The notes below the pieces were generated by a model that was not told the DNA's origin, searched no databases, and worked only from the letters and a program-made list of their open reading frames with translations. A stretch of DNA of 36,295 nucleotides from Mycoplana rhizolycopersici (lineage in GTDB: Bacteria > Pseudomonadota > Alphaproteobacteria > Rhizobiales > Rhizobiaceae), in contig NZ_JABXYK010000029.1 of NCBI RefSeq assembly GCF_013378445.1, positions 1 through 36,295 on the forward strand. Direction: 5' to 3'. Both the position numbers and the translations under genes were made by a program. Positions 9,114-18,922 of this stretch are shown in pieces (position 1 is the first letter of the stretch; each line of letters begins with the position of its first letter).

Positions 9114-9749
9114 CTAGACGCTCATCATCCGGAGCCTGTCAGGCTTGACGATCTCAAAGCTGCGGGCGCTATGCAGCCGGATGATCCCCGCTGCACGCAG
9201 CTTTGAGATCGTGCGCGATACTGTCTCGATGGTAAGGCCGAGGTAGTCGCCTATGTCTGCGCGGCTCATCGGCAGGTCAATGACGGCTTCGCATTCTTGG
9301 CGCTTGGCGAGGTCGAGCAGGAACACTGCCATTTTCTCAAGCGCGCTTTGGCGCCCAACGACAAGCAGGTGCTCCTGGGCGCGGATCATCGCTTTCAGCG
9401 CGATTTCCACCAGTTCGTGAGTTAGAGTTCCGGCCGAGCAACGTTCCGTGGTCGTCAGACCGGTGTTCACCATTGCCTCGGCGTAGAAGCCGTGGAGGGC
9501 GCCAATCTCGAAGCCGAATGTCTCGCCCGTCAGATAGAAGGCAACGATCTGCCGTCGCCCGTCTGCGAGAAGCCGAAACACTCGAACGGCCCCGTATTGA
9601 ATCCGATAGAGGTACCGGGCATCATCGCCCTGCGCGTAAATCACTGTTTCTGGCGCGTGGAAGGTGACCGGGCGCAGGTGAGGCGCGCCTACACTGCGGG
9701 CCGAGGTCGGTCTGTAGGCATCGTGCTTGAGTGCGGCGGTGGCTGGCAT
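9114..9749 (-). CDS. fixK: FixK-type Crp/Fnr transcription regulator
   Basis: Activator of microaerobic genes that binds TTGAT-N4-ATCAA sites and is normally controlled by FixLJ. It has a beta-roll domain (ETVIYAQGDDARYLYRIQYGAVRVFRLL) and a winged helix with MSRADIGDYLGLTIETVSRTISKL, whose E-x-x-S-R is the FNR-type recognition pattern. The FNR iron-sulfur cysteine cluster is absent, as in FixK. ATG 9749 follows AAGGGGA; codons upstream to 9788 lack a ribosome binding site. The resulting 211 residues equal the usual FixK length. It lies 67 bases after the FixT-like gene with no box of its own, so the two are probably one transcript. Confidence 0.85.
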   Translation of the reverse strand: MPATAALKHDAYRPTSARSVGAPHLRPVTFHAPETVIYAQGDDARYLYRIQYGAVRVFRLLADGRRQIVAFYLTGETFGFEIGALHGFYAEAMVNTGLTTTERCSAGTLTHELVEIALKAMIRAQEHLLVVGRQSALEKMAVFLLDLAKRQECEAVIDLPMSRADIGDYLGLTIETVSRTISKLRAAGIIRLHSARSFEIVKPDRLRMMSV

Positions 9750-9816
9750 TGGAAAATCCCCTTTTGATGGGGTTATCATGCCCACCAAGGGGTGGTGCCG
9801 CTATTGGGTCGTTCCA

Positions 9817-10158
9817 CTACGTGTGTTTACGTAGAGCTTCGACCGCGTTGGCAATGTCTAAGCCTGTGAGTGGTTTTGACAGCACATGGACACTGGCGTC
9901 GGCGCCGTAATCCGTATCGTCCTCCGCCAAGATGACCAGTTTGACGCCGTGCTGCGTCAGCTTGAATCCGTCCCTCACGGTCGCCTGGGGCAAGCAGGCG
10001 TCAATGATCACGCAGTCCGCGCGTTTCAGTGCCGCCGCGGCAGTGGCCCAGTCGCTAAACTCTTCGACGGCCTGTCCATGCGCGTTGAGAGCAAAGCCGA
10101 TCGACCGGAGCAGTGCCGGATCTTTGACGATGGCAACGACAGTGGAAGAATCGGACAA
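9817..10158 (-). CDS. Degenerate single-domain receiver protein, FixT-like
   Basis: A 113-residue protein with a receiver-like fold. The phosphoacceptor position is D53 (VIIDACLP) and the conserved lysine is K95 (LSKPL). The acidic pocket near the N-terminus is reduced to a single D13, and the usual Thr/Ser is replaced near A78. FixT proteins are small receiver-like antikinases that inhibit FixL; Caulobacter FixT is known to bind an iron-sulfur cluster through cysteines. Here two cysteines, C49 and C55, flank D53. The only possible start is TTG 10158, since no ATG occurs in the frame and a TGA closes it at 10174-10176. A TTG-N8-CAA box upstream and the adjacent fixK and fixLJ genes support a FixT-like role. 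A standalone receiver of other function remains possible. Confidence 0.68.
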   Translation of the reverse strand: MSDSSTVVAIVKDPALLRSIGFALNAHGQAVEEFSDWATAAAALKRADCVIIDACLPQATVRDGFKLTQHGVKLVILAEDDTDYGADASVHVLSKPLTGLDIANAVEALRKHT

Positions 10159-10220
10159 GACGACACCAGAAGTTCAAGCTTAACTCTCACCACGCTTGCC
10201 ACTTTCTGATCTTCAAGGCC

Positions 10221-10234
10221 TTGTCCTAAATCAA
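10221..10234 (-). promoter_or_regulatory. FixK/FNR-type box upstream of the FixT-like gene
   Basis: TTGTCCTAAATCAA fits TTG-N8-CAA. Read on the minus strand it is TTGAT-TTAG-GACAA, one full FixK half-site plus a close second half. Its centre is about 69 bases upstream of the TTG start. I see no good -10 at class II spacing. Confidence 0.55.
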
Positions 10235-10259
10235 CGGGAAGGCCGATTATGCCGATATC

Positions 10260-10871
10260 CTAAACGCCGACGAGCAATGACATGCGCACGAGGTCAGGAA
10301 GGCTCCGGGCCTTCATTTTAGTCATGACATTGGCCCGATGGACCTCCACGGTGCGCGGACTGATATCAAGATTGAAAGCGATCGCCTTGTTGGGCTGGCC
10401 GGCGACAACGGCTGTGAGGATCTGCCGCTCCCGGTCGCTCAGGCTCGCCAATCGACTTCGGATGTCATCTGCGCTGACTGTCCCGGCTGCAGCATCGCCC
10501 AGACGTTGAGCGGCTCGTCGTATGGCTTCGATAATGGTCGCATCTTCGAACGGTTTCTCGATGAAGTCGCAGGCTCCTGCCTTCATCGCTTCCACGGCCA
10601 TGGGAATGTCCCCATGTCCTGTGATGACGATCGACGGAATGGAGGGGGCAATGGAAGACAGTCTTTGGATCAGATCAAGGCCGCTCATATCCGGCATTCG
10701 CATGTCGGTTATCAAGACGGCGTCCCGCAGACCTGGTGCCACTTCGGTGAACTGAGTTGCCGAGGGATGCAGCCGAACGGCAAAACCGTTCACCGTCAGC
10801 ATGAAGCCAAGCGACTTTCGAACGGCATCCTCATCGTCGACGATGTGTACGGTGAAGTCATCAGTGTGCAT
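10260..10871 (-). CDS. fixJ: FixJ, response regulator of oxygen sensing
   Basis: Receives phosphate from FixL under low oxygen and activates fixK-type promoters. The receiver domain has the acidic pocket VDDE (11-14), phosphoacceptor D56 (LITDMRMPDMSG), T84 and K106. The C-terminal LuxR-type helix-turn-helix contains LSDRERQILTAVVAGQPNKAIA and SPRTVEVHRANVM. ATG 10871 is used because it lies one base after the fixL stop; upstream codons to 10928 are inside fixL. Length is 203 residues, normal for FixJ. Confidence 0.93.
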   Translation of the reverse strand: MHTDDFTVHIVDDEDAVRKSLGFMLTVNGFAVRLHPSATQFTEVAPGLRDAVLITDMRMPDMSGLDLIQRLSSIAPSIPSIVITGHGDIPMAVEAMKAGACDFIEKPFEDATIIEAIRRAAQRLGDAAAGTVSADDIRSRLASLSDRERQILTAVVAGQPNKAIAFNLDISPRTVEVHRANVMTKMKARSLPDLVRMSLLVGV

Positions 10872-10872
10872 C

Positions 10873-12342
10873 TTAATCCTCGTCGTCTTGGGGCAGGGTG
10901 AAACTGAAACACGCTCCGCCCAACTCACTTCTCGACACCGTCATTTCCCCGCCATGCGCTTCCACGATCCGGCGCGAGATGGACAGTCCGATCCCCATGC
11001 CCCCGGCCTTCGTCGTTGTGAACGGCTTGAAAACATTGCCGGCGATCTCTGGTGAAATACCTGGCCCAGAATCTTCGACGGTAACGGACAGGGTTTGTCC
11101 CGACGCGTGTGCCACGCTCACACGGATCTCCTTTGCAGCTGTCTCCTTCATCGCTTCGATGGCGTTGCGCATCAAGTTCGTCAGGACCTGCTGGATCTGG
11201 ATCCGGTCAACAAGCACGCGGTCGTCGCCGGGAGCGAAGTTGAAGATTGTCCGAACGCCTTTTTCTCGCGAACCCACGAGGGCAAGAGCACCTGCCTCTT
11301 CGACAAGCTGTCTGAGGCTCTCGGATGTTTTATGCGTTTCGCCCTTCGTGACGAATTCGCGAAGGTGGCGGATGATCTGGCCGGCGCGAACGCTTTGCTC
11401 GCCGGCATCCTTGAGCGCGTTCTTGATCTGGAGATCCCGCTCGCTTGTTGCGTCCTGCATCAGACGGGCGCAGCCATGAACATAATTTGCTATTGCAGAA
11501 AGCGGCTGATTGAGCTCGTGAGCAAGTGTCGATGCCATCTCGCCCATTTCGTTGAGGCGCGCCAGTCGTGCGAGTTCAGCTTGAACCTCCTGAAGCCGGG
11601 CGGCGGATTCCTCACGCTCCGTCAAATCCCGCACAAAGCCGGTGAAGAAACGTTTGTCACCGCGTCTGATTTCTCCGACGGCAAGTTTCATGGGGAAGGT
11701 TGAGCCGTCTTTCCGCTGTCCGACGACCACTCGGTCAACCCCGATGATCCTCTTCTCCCCGGTCTGCATGTAACGATGCATGTAGCCGTCATGTTCTTTT
11801 CGGTAGGGTTGAGGCATTAGCAGTTTGAGGTTTTGACCGATGGCCTCAGCCTCTGAATAGCCAAACTGACGTACGGCCGCGGAATTGAACGAAATGATGA
11901 CCCCGTTTTCGTCGCTGACAATGGTCGCATCGAGAACGGTGTCGAGGATCGACGTCAGCCGCGCTTCTCGATCCTCAAGAGCCTCTCGTTGCTCTTCAAG
12001 CTCTTGGTGCACCCGGTCCCGCGACCTCGCAAGGAGGATGACGAGGAGGACTGTCAGAGCGGCCGCGCCCGTCGCAGGGGAAAGCTCTTTGAACACTTTG
12101 TCGTGGTTGCTCAGTACCAAAACCGAGAAGCCCAGAAGGGCGGCAACCAATGCTGGCCCGGCACCGCCGATTAGAGCTGCGGCGAGAACAGAAATCAGAA
12201 GAAAGATGTGGGCCGTTGGAAGAGCGGCGTTGTCGATCAGCAACAGTGAAACCGCGCAGGTGACCGCTGTTCCGGCAACCGCGGTCGCATAGGCGCCGAC
12301 GGCGGTGACTTGGTGGCTGGTGTTCGATCTAGGAATTGCCAT
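10873..12342 (-). CDS. fixL: FixL, heme-PAS oxygen-sensing histidine kinase
   Basis: Oxygen sensor that phosphorylates FixJ when heme loses O2. The order is several N-terminal transmembrane segments (about residues 10-105), a coiled linker, and a PAS domain with heme ligand H184 (RKEHDGY). R204 (GVDRVVVG) lies 20 residues on, the spacing of the ligand-switch arginine in Bradyrhizobium FixL. A HisKA box follows with H275 ([12 protein letters not shown]). The ATPase domain shows N-box [11 protein letters not shown]1 DSGPGI and G2 GMGIGLS. ATG 12342 is used because the codon at 12360 is TTG and neither has a clear ribosome binding site. The membrane-bound layout is the Sinorhizobium type. Confidence 0.93.
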   Translation of the reverse strand: MAIPRSNTSHQVTAVGAYATAVAGTAVTCAVSLLLIDNAALPTAHIFLLISVLAAALIGGAGPALVAALLGFSVLVLSNHDKVFKELSPATGAAALTVLLVILLARSRDRVHQELEEQREALEDREARLTSILDTVLDATIVSDENGVIISFNSAAVRQFGYSEAEAIGQNLKLLMPQPYRKEHDGYMHRYMQTGEKRIIGVDRVVVGQRKDGSTFPMKLAVGEIRRGDKRFFTGFVRDLTEREESAARLQEVQAELARLARLNEMGEMASTLAHELNQPLSAIANYVHGCARLMQDATSERDLQIKNALKDAGEQSVRAGQIIRHLREFVTKGETHKTSESLRQLVEEAGALALVGSREKGVRTIFNFAPGDDRVLVDRIQIQQVLTNLMRNAIEAMKETAAKEIRVSVAHASGQTLSVTVEDSGPGISPEIAGNVFKPFTTTKAGGMGIGLSISRRIVEAHGGEMTVSRSELGGACFSFTLPQDDED

Positions 12343-12452
12343 ATCGATGAATGAACCCAAAATGTCTGACCGCGCTTCTGGACCCGCATACGGGTGAAGG
12401 ATCGCCCCACGCGATTCGTTGCCGATGATCGGTAACCAGCGTTAGCGTGAAC

Positions 12453-12466
12453 TTGATAGAAGTCAA
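12453..12466. promoter_or_regulatory. FixK/FNR/NnrR box between fixL and nosR
   Basis: TTGATAGAAGTCAA differs from TTGAT-N4-ATCAA at one base. It lies in the 278-base divergent region, about 155 bases before nosR and 111 before fixL. Either or both promoters could use it. The rest of the region shows no other clear element. Confidence 0.68.
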
Positions 12467-12620
12467 AACATCAACGGGCTGTGTGGTTCCGCAATCCGTC
12501 TGTGACCTTAGCGGCTGAGACAGCTGCATCCTTCAGGAAACGTCCATCTGGTTGATCTAGCGCAACGATCCTTCTTCCAGAAGCCGCCAATGCTCCTGCA
12601 CGATTTGCGGGAATGTTGGG

Positions 12621-14777
12621 ATGAAACTCTTCCGTCTGGTTTTTCTGTTGTGTGCCTCCCTCTGCCTCTCGGTCTCGGCCAGCGCTGCACCGGTGCTGCA
12701 GCAATATCTCCCTGCCACAAGAGCGTCCGAACTCGTGCCAGGTGCAGACAGCTTCGGGCCTGTTCGCGCAGATCTGGCCGTTGCCCCGGTATTGAGGGGC
12801 TCGGAGACGGTTGCGTGGGTGTTCGTCACTTCAGATTTCGTCGGCACCACGGGCTATTCAGGCAAACCCATCCACACACTGGTGGCAGTAGGTCTGGACG
12901 CGAAGATCATCGGTGTGCAGCTAGTCAAGCACTCCGAGCCGATCGTCCTGATCGGGATACCGGAAGCCAAGGTTAAGGCGCTGGTCTCAGGCTATACCGG
13001 GCTTGACCTTGTTGCTGAAGCGAAATCCGGTGGCACCGCACACGAGGTGGATATCATCTCCGGAGCCACTGTCACCGTCATGGTTATCGACGACTCAATT
13101 GTCCGCTCCGGCTTAAAGGTGGCGCGGGCGCTTGGGCTTGGCGGACTGACCCCCGAAAGCGAACAGGCGGGCACGCGTTTTACGCTTGATGCGGAGGCCG
13201 CCGCGCCGGCCGAATGGATGGAAGCAGAAGGGGACGGCACAATCCGGCGACTGTCGCTCGATGTCGCTCAAGTCAATGCGGCCTTTGCCGAACATGCCGA
13301 TGCGCGTGCCCGCGAGCGTGCGCTGACCGAGCCGCCGGAAACGACCTTCATCGACATGCATGCGGCGCTGGTCTCGGTGCCGGCCATTGGCAAGGCCCTG
13401 CTGGGGCCGGCCGAGGAGGCCAATCTGACGGCTTGGCTGAAGGACGGCGAAAGCGCCATCGCCATCGTCGGCAGGGGGCTCTATTCGTTCAAGGGCTCCG
13501 GCTATGTGCGCGGCGGCATTTTCGACCGCATCGTGCTGATCCAGGACGACGTGTCGGTACGTTTCCGCGACCGCGATCATCGCCGACTTGGGGACATCGC
13601 GCTCTCCGGAGCGCCCGACTTCACCGAGATGGACCTTTTCCGAATACCCGCCAATGTCGGCTTCGATCCGGTCAAGCCGTTCCGCATCCAGCTTCTGGCG
13701 CATCGTGAGGTCGGGCCGATCGAGAAGGTGTTCCATACCTTCGACCTCGGCTACCAACTGCCGCAGAAATACCTGAAGCCCGTCGCCGCTCCTCCCGTCG
13801 AGGTCGCCGCCGTCGCCGAGCGCGACGAGGGTTCCGCCCAGGCGGATCTATGGAAGCGCATCTGGCGCGAAAAGACGCTGGAGATCGCGGTTCTTGGCAC
13901 CATGCTGTTCGTGCTGACGGCGGCATTCTTCTTCCAGACCTATGTGGTCCGAAACGCCCGGAACTTCTACATCTTCCGCATCGTCTTCCTCACGGTGACC
14001 TTGGTTTTCCTCGGCTGGTATGCCAATGCCCAGCTCTCCGTGGTCAACCTGATGGCTTTGTTCGGTAGCCTGGTCACCGGCTTTTCCTGGCAGGCCTTCC
14101 TGCTCGACCCGCTGACCTTCATCCTCTGGTTCTCGGTGGCTGCGGCGCTGTTGTTCTGGGGGCGGGGCGCCTATTGCGGCTGGCTCTGCCCATTCGGGGC
14201 GCTGCAGGAACTGACCAACCAGATCGCTCGCAAGTTGCATATTCCGCAGTGGACCCTGCCTTGGGGGCTGCATGAGCGCCTCTGGCCGCTCAAGTACATG
14301 ATCTTCCTCGGCCTATTCGGGGTCTCCCTGATGAGCGTCGAGCAGGCCGAGCATCTGGCCGAGATCGAGCCGTTCAAGACGGCCATCATCCTCAAGTTCA
14401 TCCGCGCCTGGCCGTTCGTCGCCTATGCCGTCGCCCTTCTCGTCGCCGGGCTGTTCGTCGAGCGCTTCTATTGCCGCTATCTCTGCCCGCTTGGTGCGGC
14501 ACTCGCGATCCCAGCCCGCATGCGCATGTTCGACTGGCTGAAGCGCTATCACGAGTGCGGAAACCCCTGCCAGACGTGCTCAAACCAATGCCCGGTGCAG
14601 GCCATCCACAAGACCGGCGAGATCAATCCGAACGAGTGCATCAACTGCCTGCACTGTCAGGTGCTCTACCAGTCCGAAACCGTCTGTCCGGTCGTGATCA
14701 AGAAGATGAAGTCGCGGGCCAAACTTGCGGCAAGCCCGGGCGGAGCGCCGATCCACCAATCCGCAGCCAAAGTCTAA
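12621..14777 (+). CDS. nosR: NosR, membrane flavo-iron-sulfur protein for N2O reduction
   Basis: Polytopic protein required for nos expression and for electron supply to NosZ. A signal peptide ([17 protein letters not shown]) leads to a periplasmic FMN-binding domain with ISGATVT (about residue 146), whose threonine is the covalent FMN attachment site in the family. Several transmembrane helices follow from about residue 418. Two cytoplasmic motifs, YCGWLCPFG (about 518) and YCRYLCPLG (about 617), precede two [4Fe-4S] ferredoxin clusters, [13 protein letters not shown] and [11 protein letters not shown]-type (about 645-690). Length (718) is normal. It opens the nos operon, 19 bases before nosZ. 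Confidence 0.96.
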   Translation: MKLFRLVFLLCASLCLSVSASAAPVLQQYLPATRASELVPGADSFGPVRADLAVAPVLRGSETVAWVFVTSDFVGTTGYSGKPIHTLVAVGLDAKIIGVQLVKHSEPIVLIGIPEAKVKALVSGYTGLDLVAEAKSGGTAHEVDIISGATVTVMVIDDSIVRSGLKVARALGLGGLTPESEQAGTRFTLDAEAAAPAEWMEAEGDGTIRRLSLDVAQVNAAFAEHADARARERALTEPPETTFIDMHAALVSVPAIGKALLGPAEEANLTAWLKDGESAIAIVGRGLYSFKGSGYVRGGIFDRIVLIQDDVSVRFRDRDHRRLGDIALSGAPDFTEMDLFRIPANVGFDPVKPFRIQLLAHREVGPIEKVFHTFDLGYQLPQKYLKPVAAPPVEVAAVAERDEGSAQADLWKRIWREKTLEIAVLGTMLFVLTAAFFFQTYVVRNARNFYIFRIVFLTVTLVFLGWYANAQLSVVNLMALFGSLVTGFSWQAFLLDPLTFILWFSVAAALLFWGRGAYCGWLCPFGALQELTNQIARKLHIPQWTLPWGLHERLWPLKYMIFLGLFGVSLMSVEQAEHLAEIEPFKTAIILKFIRAWPFVAYAVALLVAGLFVERFYCRYLCPLGAALAIPARMRMFDWLKRYHECGNPCQTCSNQCPVQAIHKTGEINPNECINCLHCQVLYQSETVCPVVIKKMKSRAKLAASPGGAPIHQSAAKV

Positions 14778-14796
14778 CCGAAGAAGGACATCGACG

Positions 14797-16725
14797 ATGG
14801 AAACCAAAGAAAAGAAGGGCCTGAGCCGGCGAGAGCTGTTTAGCGCCACGGCCGGCACTGCTGTACTGGCCGGAAGCATGGGGCCCGGCGCGCTTGGCCT
14901 CGGCGCCGCCGTCATAGCGACGCCGGCGCTCGCCGCCGCCGAAGGCGACGGCTCCGTAGCACCAGGCAAGCTTGATGATTATTACGGTTTCTGGTCCTCG
15001 GGCCAGACTGGTGAAATGCGGATTCTCGGCATCCCCTCGATGCGCGAGCTGATGCGCGTTCCGGTGTTCAACCGCTGCTCAGCCACCGGCTGGGGCCAGA
15101 CCAATGAGTCGATCCGGGTCCATCAGCGGACCATGTCCGAGAAGACAAAGAAGCAGCTCGCCGCAAATGGAAAGAAGATCCATGACAATGGCGACTTGCA
15201 CCATGTCCACATGTCCTTCACCGAGGGCAAGTATGACGGCCGCTACCTGTTCATGAACGACAAGGCCAACACCCGAGTTGCCCGCGTCCGCTGCGATGTG
15301 ATGAAGACCGACGCCATTCTGGAGATCCCGAATGCCAAGGGCATCCATGGCATGCGCCCGCAGAAATGGCCGAAGACCAATTATGTCTTCTGCAATGGCG
15401 AAGACGAAGCGCCGCTCAACAACGACGGCTCGACGATGACGGACGTCTCGACCTATGTGAACATCTTTACGGCCGTTGACGCCGAAAAGTGGGACGTCGC
15501 TTGGCAGGTCAAGGTCTCCGGCAACCTCGACAACTGTGACGCAGACTACGAAGGAAAGTGGGCCTTCTCGACCAGCTACAACTCCGAAATGGGGATGACA
15601 CTTGAGGAAATGACCAAGTCCGAGATGGACCATGTCGTTGTCTTCAATATTGCCGAGATCGAAAAGGCCATCGCCGCTGGGCAGTATGAGGAGGTGAACG
15701 GCGTCAAGGTCCTCGACGGCCGCAAGGAAGCTAAATCGCTCTTTACCCGCTATATCCCGATCGCCAACAATCCGCATGGCTGCAATATGGCACCGGATAA
15801 GAAGCACCTCTGCATCGGCGGCAAGCTTTCACCGACCGTCACCGTGCTGGACGTGACGAAGTTCGACGCGCTGTTTTACGACAACGCCGAGCCGCGCAGC
15901 GCGGTCGTCGCCGAACCGGAACTTGGTCTTGGGCCTCTGCACACGGCTTTTGACGGTCGCGGCAACGCCTATACGTCCCTCTTCCTCGACAGCCAGGTGG
16001 CGAAGTGGAACATCGAAGACGCGATCAAGGCCTATGCCGGCGAGAAGGTCAATCCGATCAAGGACAAGATCGACGTTCAGTATCAGCCGGGCCATCTCAA
16101 GACGGTTATGGGTGAAACGCTGGACGCTACGAGCGACTGGCTGGTTTGCCTTTGCAAGTTCTCCAAGGACCGTTTCCTGAATGTGGGCCCGCTGAAGCCG
16201 GAAAACGACCAGTTGATCGACATCTCCGGTGACAAGATGAAGCTCGTGCATGACGGTCCGAACTTCGCCGAGCCGCACGACGCGATCGCGGTCGCACCGT
16301 CGATCCTGCCCAACATCCGCTCGACCTGGGACCGCAAGGATCCGCTGTGGGCCGAAACCCGGAAGCAGGCCGAGGCCGATGGCGTCAACATCGACGAGTG
16401 GACCGATGCGGTGATCCGCGATGGCAACAAAGTCCGTGTCTACATGACCTCGGTCGCACCGGCCTTCAGCCAGGAGAGCTTCACGGTCAAGGAAGGCGAT
16501 GAAGTGACGGTGATCGTCACCAATCTCGACGACATCGACGATTTGACGCACGGCTTCACCATGGGCAACCACGGCGTGGCCATGGAGATCGGCCCGCAAC
16601 AGACGAGTTCGGTCACCTTCGTCGCCGCCAATCCGGGCGTCTACTGGTACTACTGCCAGTGGTTCTGCCATGCTCTGCACATGGAAATGCGCGGACGCAT
16701 GTTCGTTGAGCCGAAGGGCGCCTGA
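14797..16725 (+). CDS. nosZ: NosZ, nitrous oxide reductase (clade I)
   Basis: Periplasmic copper enzyme reducing N2O to N2. The twin-arginine signal [15 protein letters not shown] marks the clade I (Tat-exported) form. All seven CuZ histidines are recognisable: DLHHVHMS (two), IHGMRP, NNPHGCN, GPLHTAF, QPGHLK and EPHDA. The CuA site is intact: [10 protein letters not shown] plus [12 protein letters not shown] with two cysteines, tryptophan, histidine and methionine. ATG 14797 follows GAAGGA; the frame is open from 14725 but that part lies inside nosR. The 642 residues fit the family. Confidence 0.97.
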   Translation: METKEKKGLSRRELFSATAGTAVLAGSMGPGALGLGAAVIATPALAAAEGDGSVAPGKLDDYYGFWSSGQTGEMRILGIPSMRELMRVPVFNRCSATGWGQTNESIRVHQRTMSEKTKKQLAANGKKIHDNGDLHHVHMSFTEGKYDGRYLFMNDKANTRVARVRCDVMKTDAILEIPNAKGIHGMRPQKWPKTNYVFCNGEDEAPLNNDGSTMTDVSTYVNIFTAVDAEKWDVAWQVKVSGNLDNCDADYEGKWAFSTSYNSEMGMTLEEMTKSEMDHVVVFNIAEIEKAIAAGQYEEVNGVKVLDGRKEAKSLFTRYIPIANNPHGCNMAPDKKHLCIGGKLSPTVTVLDVTKFDALFYDNAEPRSAVVAEPELGLGPLHTAFDGRGNAYTSLFLDSQVAKWNIEDAIKAYAGEKVNPIKDKIDVQYQPGHLKTVMGETLDATSDWLVCLCKFSKDRFLNVGPLKPENDQLIDISGDKMKLVHDGPNFAEPHDAIAVAPSILPNIRSTWDRKDPLWAETRKQAEADGVNIDEWTDAVIRDGNKVRVYMTSVAPAFSQESFTVKEGDEVTVIVTNLDDIDDLTHGFTMGNHGVAMEIGPQQTSSVTFVAANPGVYWYYCQWFCHALHMEMRGRMFVEPKGA

Positions 16726-16728
16726 ACC

Positions 16729-18057
16729 ATGCGGCTGCCCGTTGCCCTCATCGCTCTTGTTCTCTCCTCGCCGCTTGCGGCTGGGGAGCGCATAGTCGCG
16801 CCGGGCACGGGCACTCTCGCAGCCGCCATCGCCGCAGCAGCACCTGGCGATGTTTTGACACTGTCCGACGGGGCCTATCGCGGCCCCGTCACCATTGACC
16901 GTTCCCTTGCCATCATCGGCCCGCGCGGCGCAGTCGTCGATGGCGAGGGGGCAGGCAGCGTGATGACGATTACCGCGCCCGATGTTCGCCTGAGCGGGTT
17001 CACCGTGACCGGCTCGGGCCGGATCAACCAGAACCTGGACGCCGGCGTCAAAATCGAAAAAGGAGCCGATCGCGCCCGTATCGAAAAGCTGAGCGTCACG
17101 GGAAACATGCATGGTATCGACGTGCATGGCGGCCGTGACGCGGTGGTGACCGGCAACGAAATCACCGGCACCGACAGTCCGCGCATGAACGAGCGCGGCA
17201 ATGGCATCTATGTGTGGAACAGCCCGGGCACGCTGCTAGAGAACAATGTCATCCGTTTTGGTCGCGACGGCATCTTCTCCAATGCCAGCTCCAACAGCAT
17301 CTATCGCGGCAATGTTATGCGCGACCTGCGTTTTGCCGTGCATTTCATGTACACCCGCAACACCGAGGTTTCCGGAAACACCTCTATCGGCAACCATCTC
17401 GGCTTTGCCATCATGTTCTCGAACCAGGCGAAAATCCTGAACAACTTGAGCCTCGGCGACCGCGAGCACGGGCTGATGCTGAACTATGCCAACAATGCGG
17501 ACGTCACCGGCAACCTGGTGCGTGGGGGCACAAAAAAGTGCTTGTTTATCTACAATGCCCACAAGAACCTGATCTGGAACAACCGCTTCGAGGGCTGCGG
17601 CATCGGCATTCACTTCACCGCCGGTTCGGAGAAGAACGTACTGAGCGGCAATGCCTTCATCGCCAATCGTGAACAGGTCAAATATGTCGGGACCCGCAAC
17701 ATGGAATGGAGCCATGAGGGCCGGGGAAATTTCTGGTCAGATCATCCCGCTTTCGATCTAAATGGCGACGGCATCGCCGACGGCTTCTACCGCCCGAACG
17801 ACGTGATGGACCAGGTTCTATGGTCGCAGCCTGCGGCGAGCCTTCTGATCGGATCGCCGGCCATACAACTGGTCCGCTGGAGCCAGCGGGACTTCCCCGC
17901 GACACTGCCCGGAGGGGTTCGAGACAGCGCTCCCTTGATGCGCCCGCTGACGCTCCCGGTGCCGGAAGACATTCTCCGCTACGAAGCTCAGGCCGCCGGC
18001 CGATGGGCGACAGGAAATTTTGATGACACCGACCCTGACAATTTCTCAGCTCACTAA
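16729..18057 (+). CDS. nosD: NosD, periplasmic beta-helix protein for NosZ copper assembly
   Basis: Needed for assembly of the CuZ centre; it works with the NosFY ABC transporter. A signal peptide (LPVALIALVLSSPLAAG) is followed by right-handed beta-helix repeats of the CASH/PbH1 type. These show as recurrent G-N-x-I/V and N-N-x-x-x patterns such as VTGNEITGTDSP, LENNVIRFGRDGI and LLNNLSLGDREHGLML-like turns. Length is 442 residues. It begins three bases after the nosZ stop, and its end overlaps nosF by 38 bases. Confidence 0.94.
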   Translation: MRLPVALIALVLSSPLAAGERIVAPGTGTLAAAIAAAAPGDVLTLSDGAYRGPVTIDRSLAIIGPRGAVVDGEGAGSVMTITAPDVRLSGFTVTGSGRINQNLDAGVKIEKGADRARIEKLSVTGNMHGIDVHGGRDAVVTGNEITGTDSPRMNERGNGIYVWNSPGTLLENNVIRFGRDGIFSNASSNSIYRGNVMRDLRFAVHFMYTRNTEVSGNTSIGNHLGFAIMFSNQAKILNNLSLGDREHGLMLNYANNADVTGNLVRGGTKKCLFIYNAHKNLIWNNRFEGCGIGIHFTAGSEKNVLSGNAFIANREQVKYVGTRNMEWSHEGRGNFWSDHPAFDLNGDGIADGFYRPNDVMDQVLWSQPAASLLIGSPAIQLVRWSQRDFPATLPGGVRDSAPLMRPLTLPVPEDILRYEAQAAGRWATGNFDDTDPDNFSAH

Positions 18058-18922
18058 GCGCTTCCAGTCCGTTGAAGCGCTGAAGCAGGTCTCGCTGACC
18101 CTGCAGCCCGGAAGGCGTGCCGCGCTGCTGGGACACAATGGCGCCGGCAAGTCTACAATGATGAAGATCATCCTGGGGCTGATCCCATTCGACAGCGGTG
18201 AAGTCTCAGTGTGTGGCGAAACGCCGGGATCGGCCGCTGCGCGCAGGCAGGTGGCCTATCTGCCGGAAAACGTTGCCTTTCATCCCGCGCTTACTGGCGA
18301 GGAACAGATCAGTCACTACCTGGCGCTGCGTGGTGAAAATCCCCGTATCGCACCGGAGCTTTTGGCCCGCGTAGGGCTTGCGCATGCGGCGCGCAGGCGA
18401 ATCGGCACCTATTCCAAGGGCATGCGTCAGCGTGTCGGCCTCGCCCAGACCTTGATCGGTCGTCCCCGCCTTCTTGTTCTCGATGAGCCCACCTCTGGTC
18501 TCGATCCGGTGTCGCGGCGAGATTTCTACGACCTGCTGGATGGTCTTTCGGCCGATGGAACGGCGATCCTGTTGTCTTCGCACGCGCTGACCGAGGTCGA
18601 AGCACGCACCGACAGCATTCTTATACTGTCTGGCGGGCAATTGGTGGCGGAGGGCTCGCTTGCCGATCTCCGCACCCGCGCTGCCCTGCCGATCATGCTC
18701 CTTGTCCGCCCAGCAGAGGGCCACGCAGAAGCGCTCGTGGCCGCCTTTCCGGAGGCATGCGTCGGCGCCGATGGGCTGCTGCGCATACCTTGTGCACAAG
18801 GAGAGAAGTTGCCGCTCCTCGCCCGGATCACAGCGTGGGGACCGCAAGTCGCAGACCTTGATGTGATCCCACCGAGCCTTGAGGACATCTACAGCTATTT
18901 CAGTAGGAGGGACGGGCAATGA
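18020..18922 (+). CDS. nosF: NosF, ABC transporter ATPase for NosZ maturation
   Basis: Cytoplasmic ATPase that powers NosY, probably moving a sulfur compound or similar substrate for CuZ formation. Walker A is GHNGAGKSTMMK (about residue 40). The ABC signature is YSKGMRQRVGLAQ (about 133), Walker B is LLVLDEPTSGLD (about 155) and the switch histidine is in LLSSHALTEVE. Two adjacent ATGs (18020, 18023) can serve as start. Its stop overlaps the nosY start by four bases (ATGA). Confidence 0.95.
   Translation: MMTPTLTISQLTKRFQSVEALKQVSLTLQPGRRAALLGHNGAGKSTMMKIILGLIPFDSGEVSVCGETPGSAAARRQVAYLPENVAFHPALTGEEQISHYLALRGENPRIAPELLARVGLAHAARRRIGTYSKGMRQRVGLAQTLIGRPRLLVLDEPTSGLDPVSRRDFYDLLDGLSADGTAILLSSHALTEVEARTDSILILSGGQLVAEGSLADLRTRAALPIMLLVRPAEGHAEALVAAFPEACVGADGLLRIPCAQGEKLPLLARITAWGPQVADLDVIPPSLEDIYSYFSRRDGQ

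Noticed and set aside
9768-9781. TTGATGGGGTTATC upstream of the fixK-type gene as a FixK box
   Set aside because: The half-sites are spaced by six bases rather than four and the second half is incomplete.
15829-17127. 432-codon minus-strand open frame opposite nosZ and nosD
   Set aside because: Spans the end of one real gene and the start of another on the opposite strand, with no domain signature.
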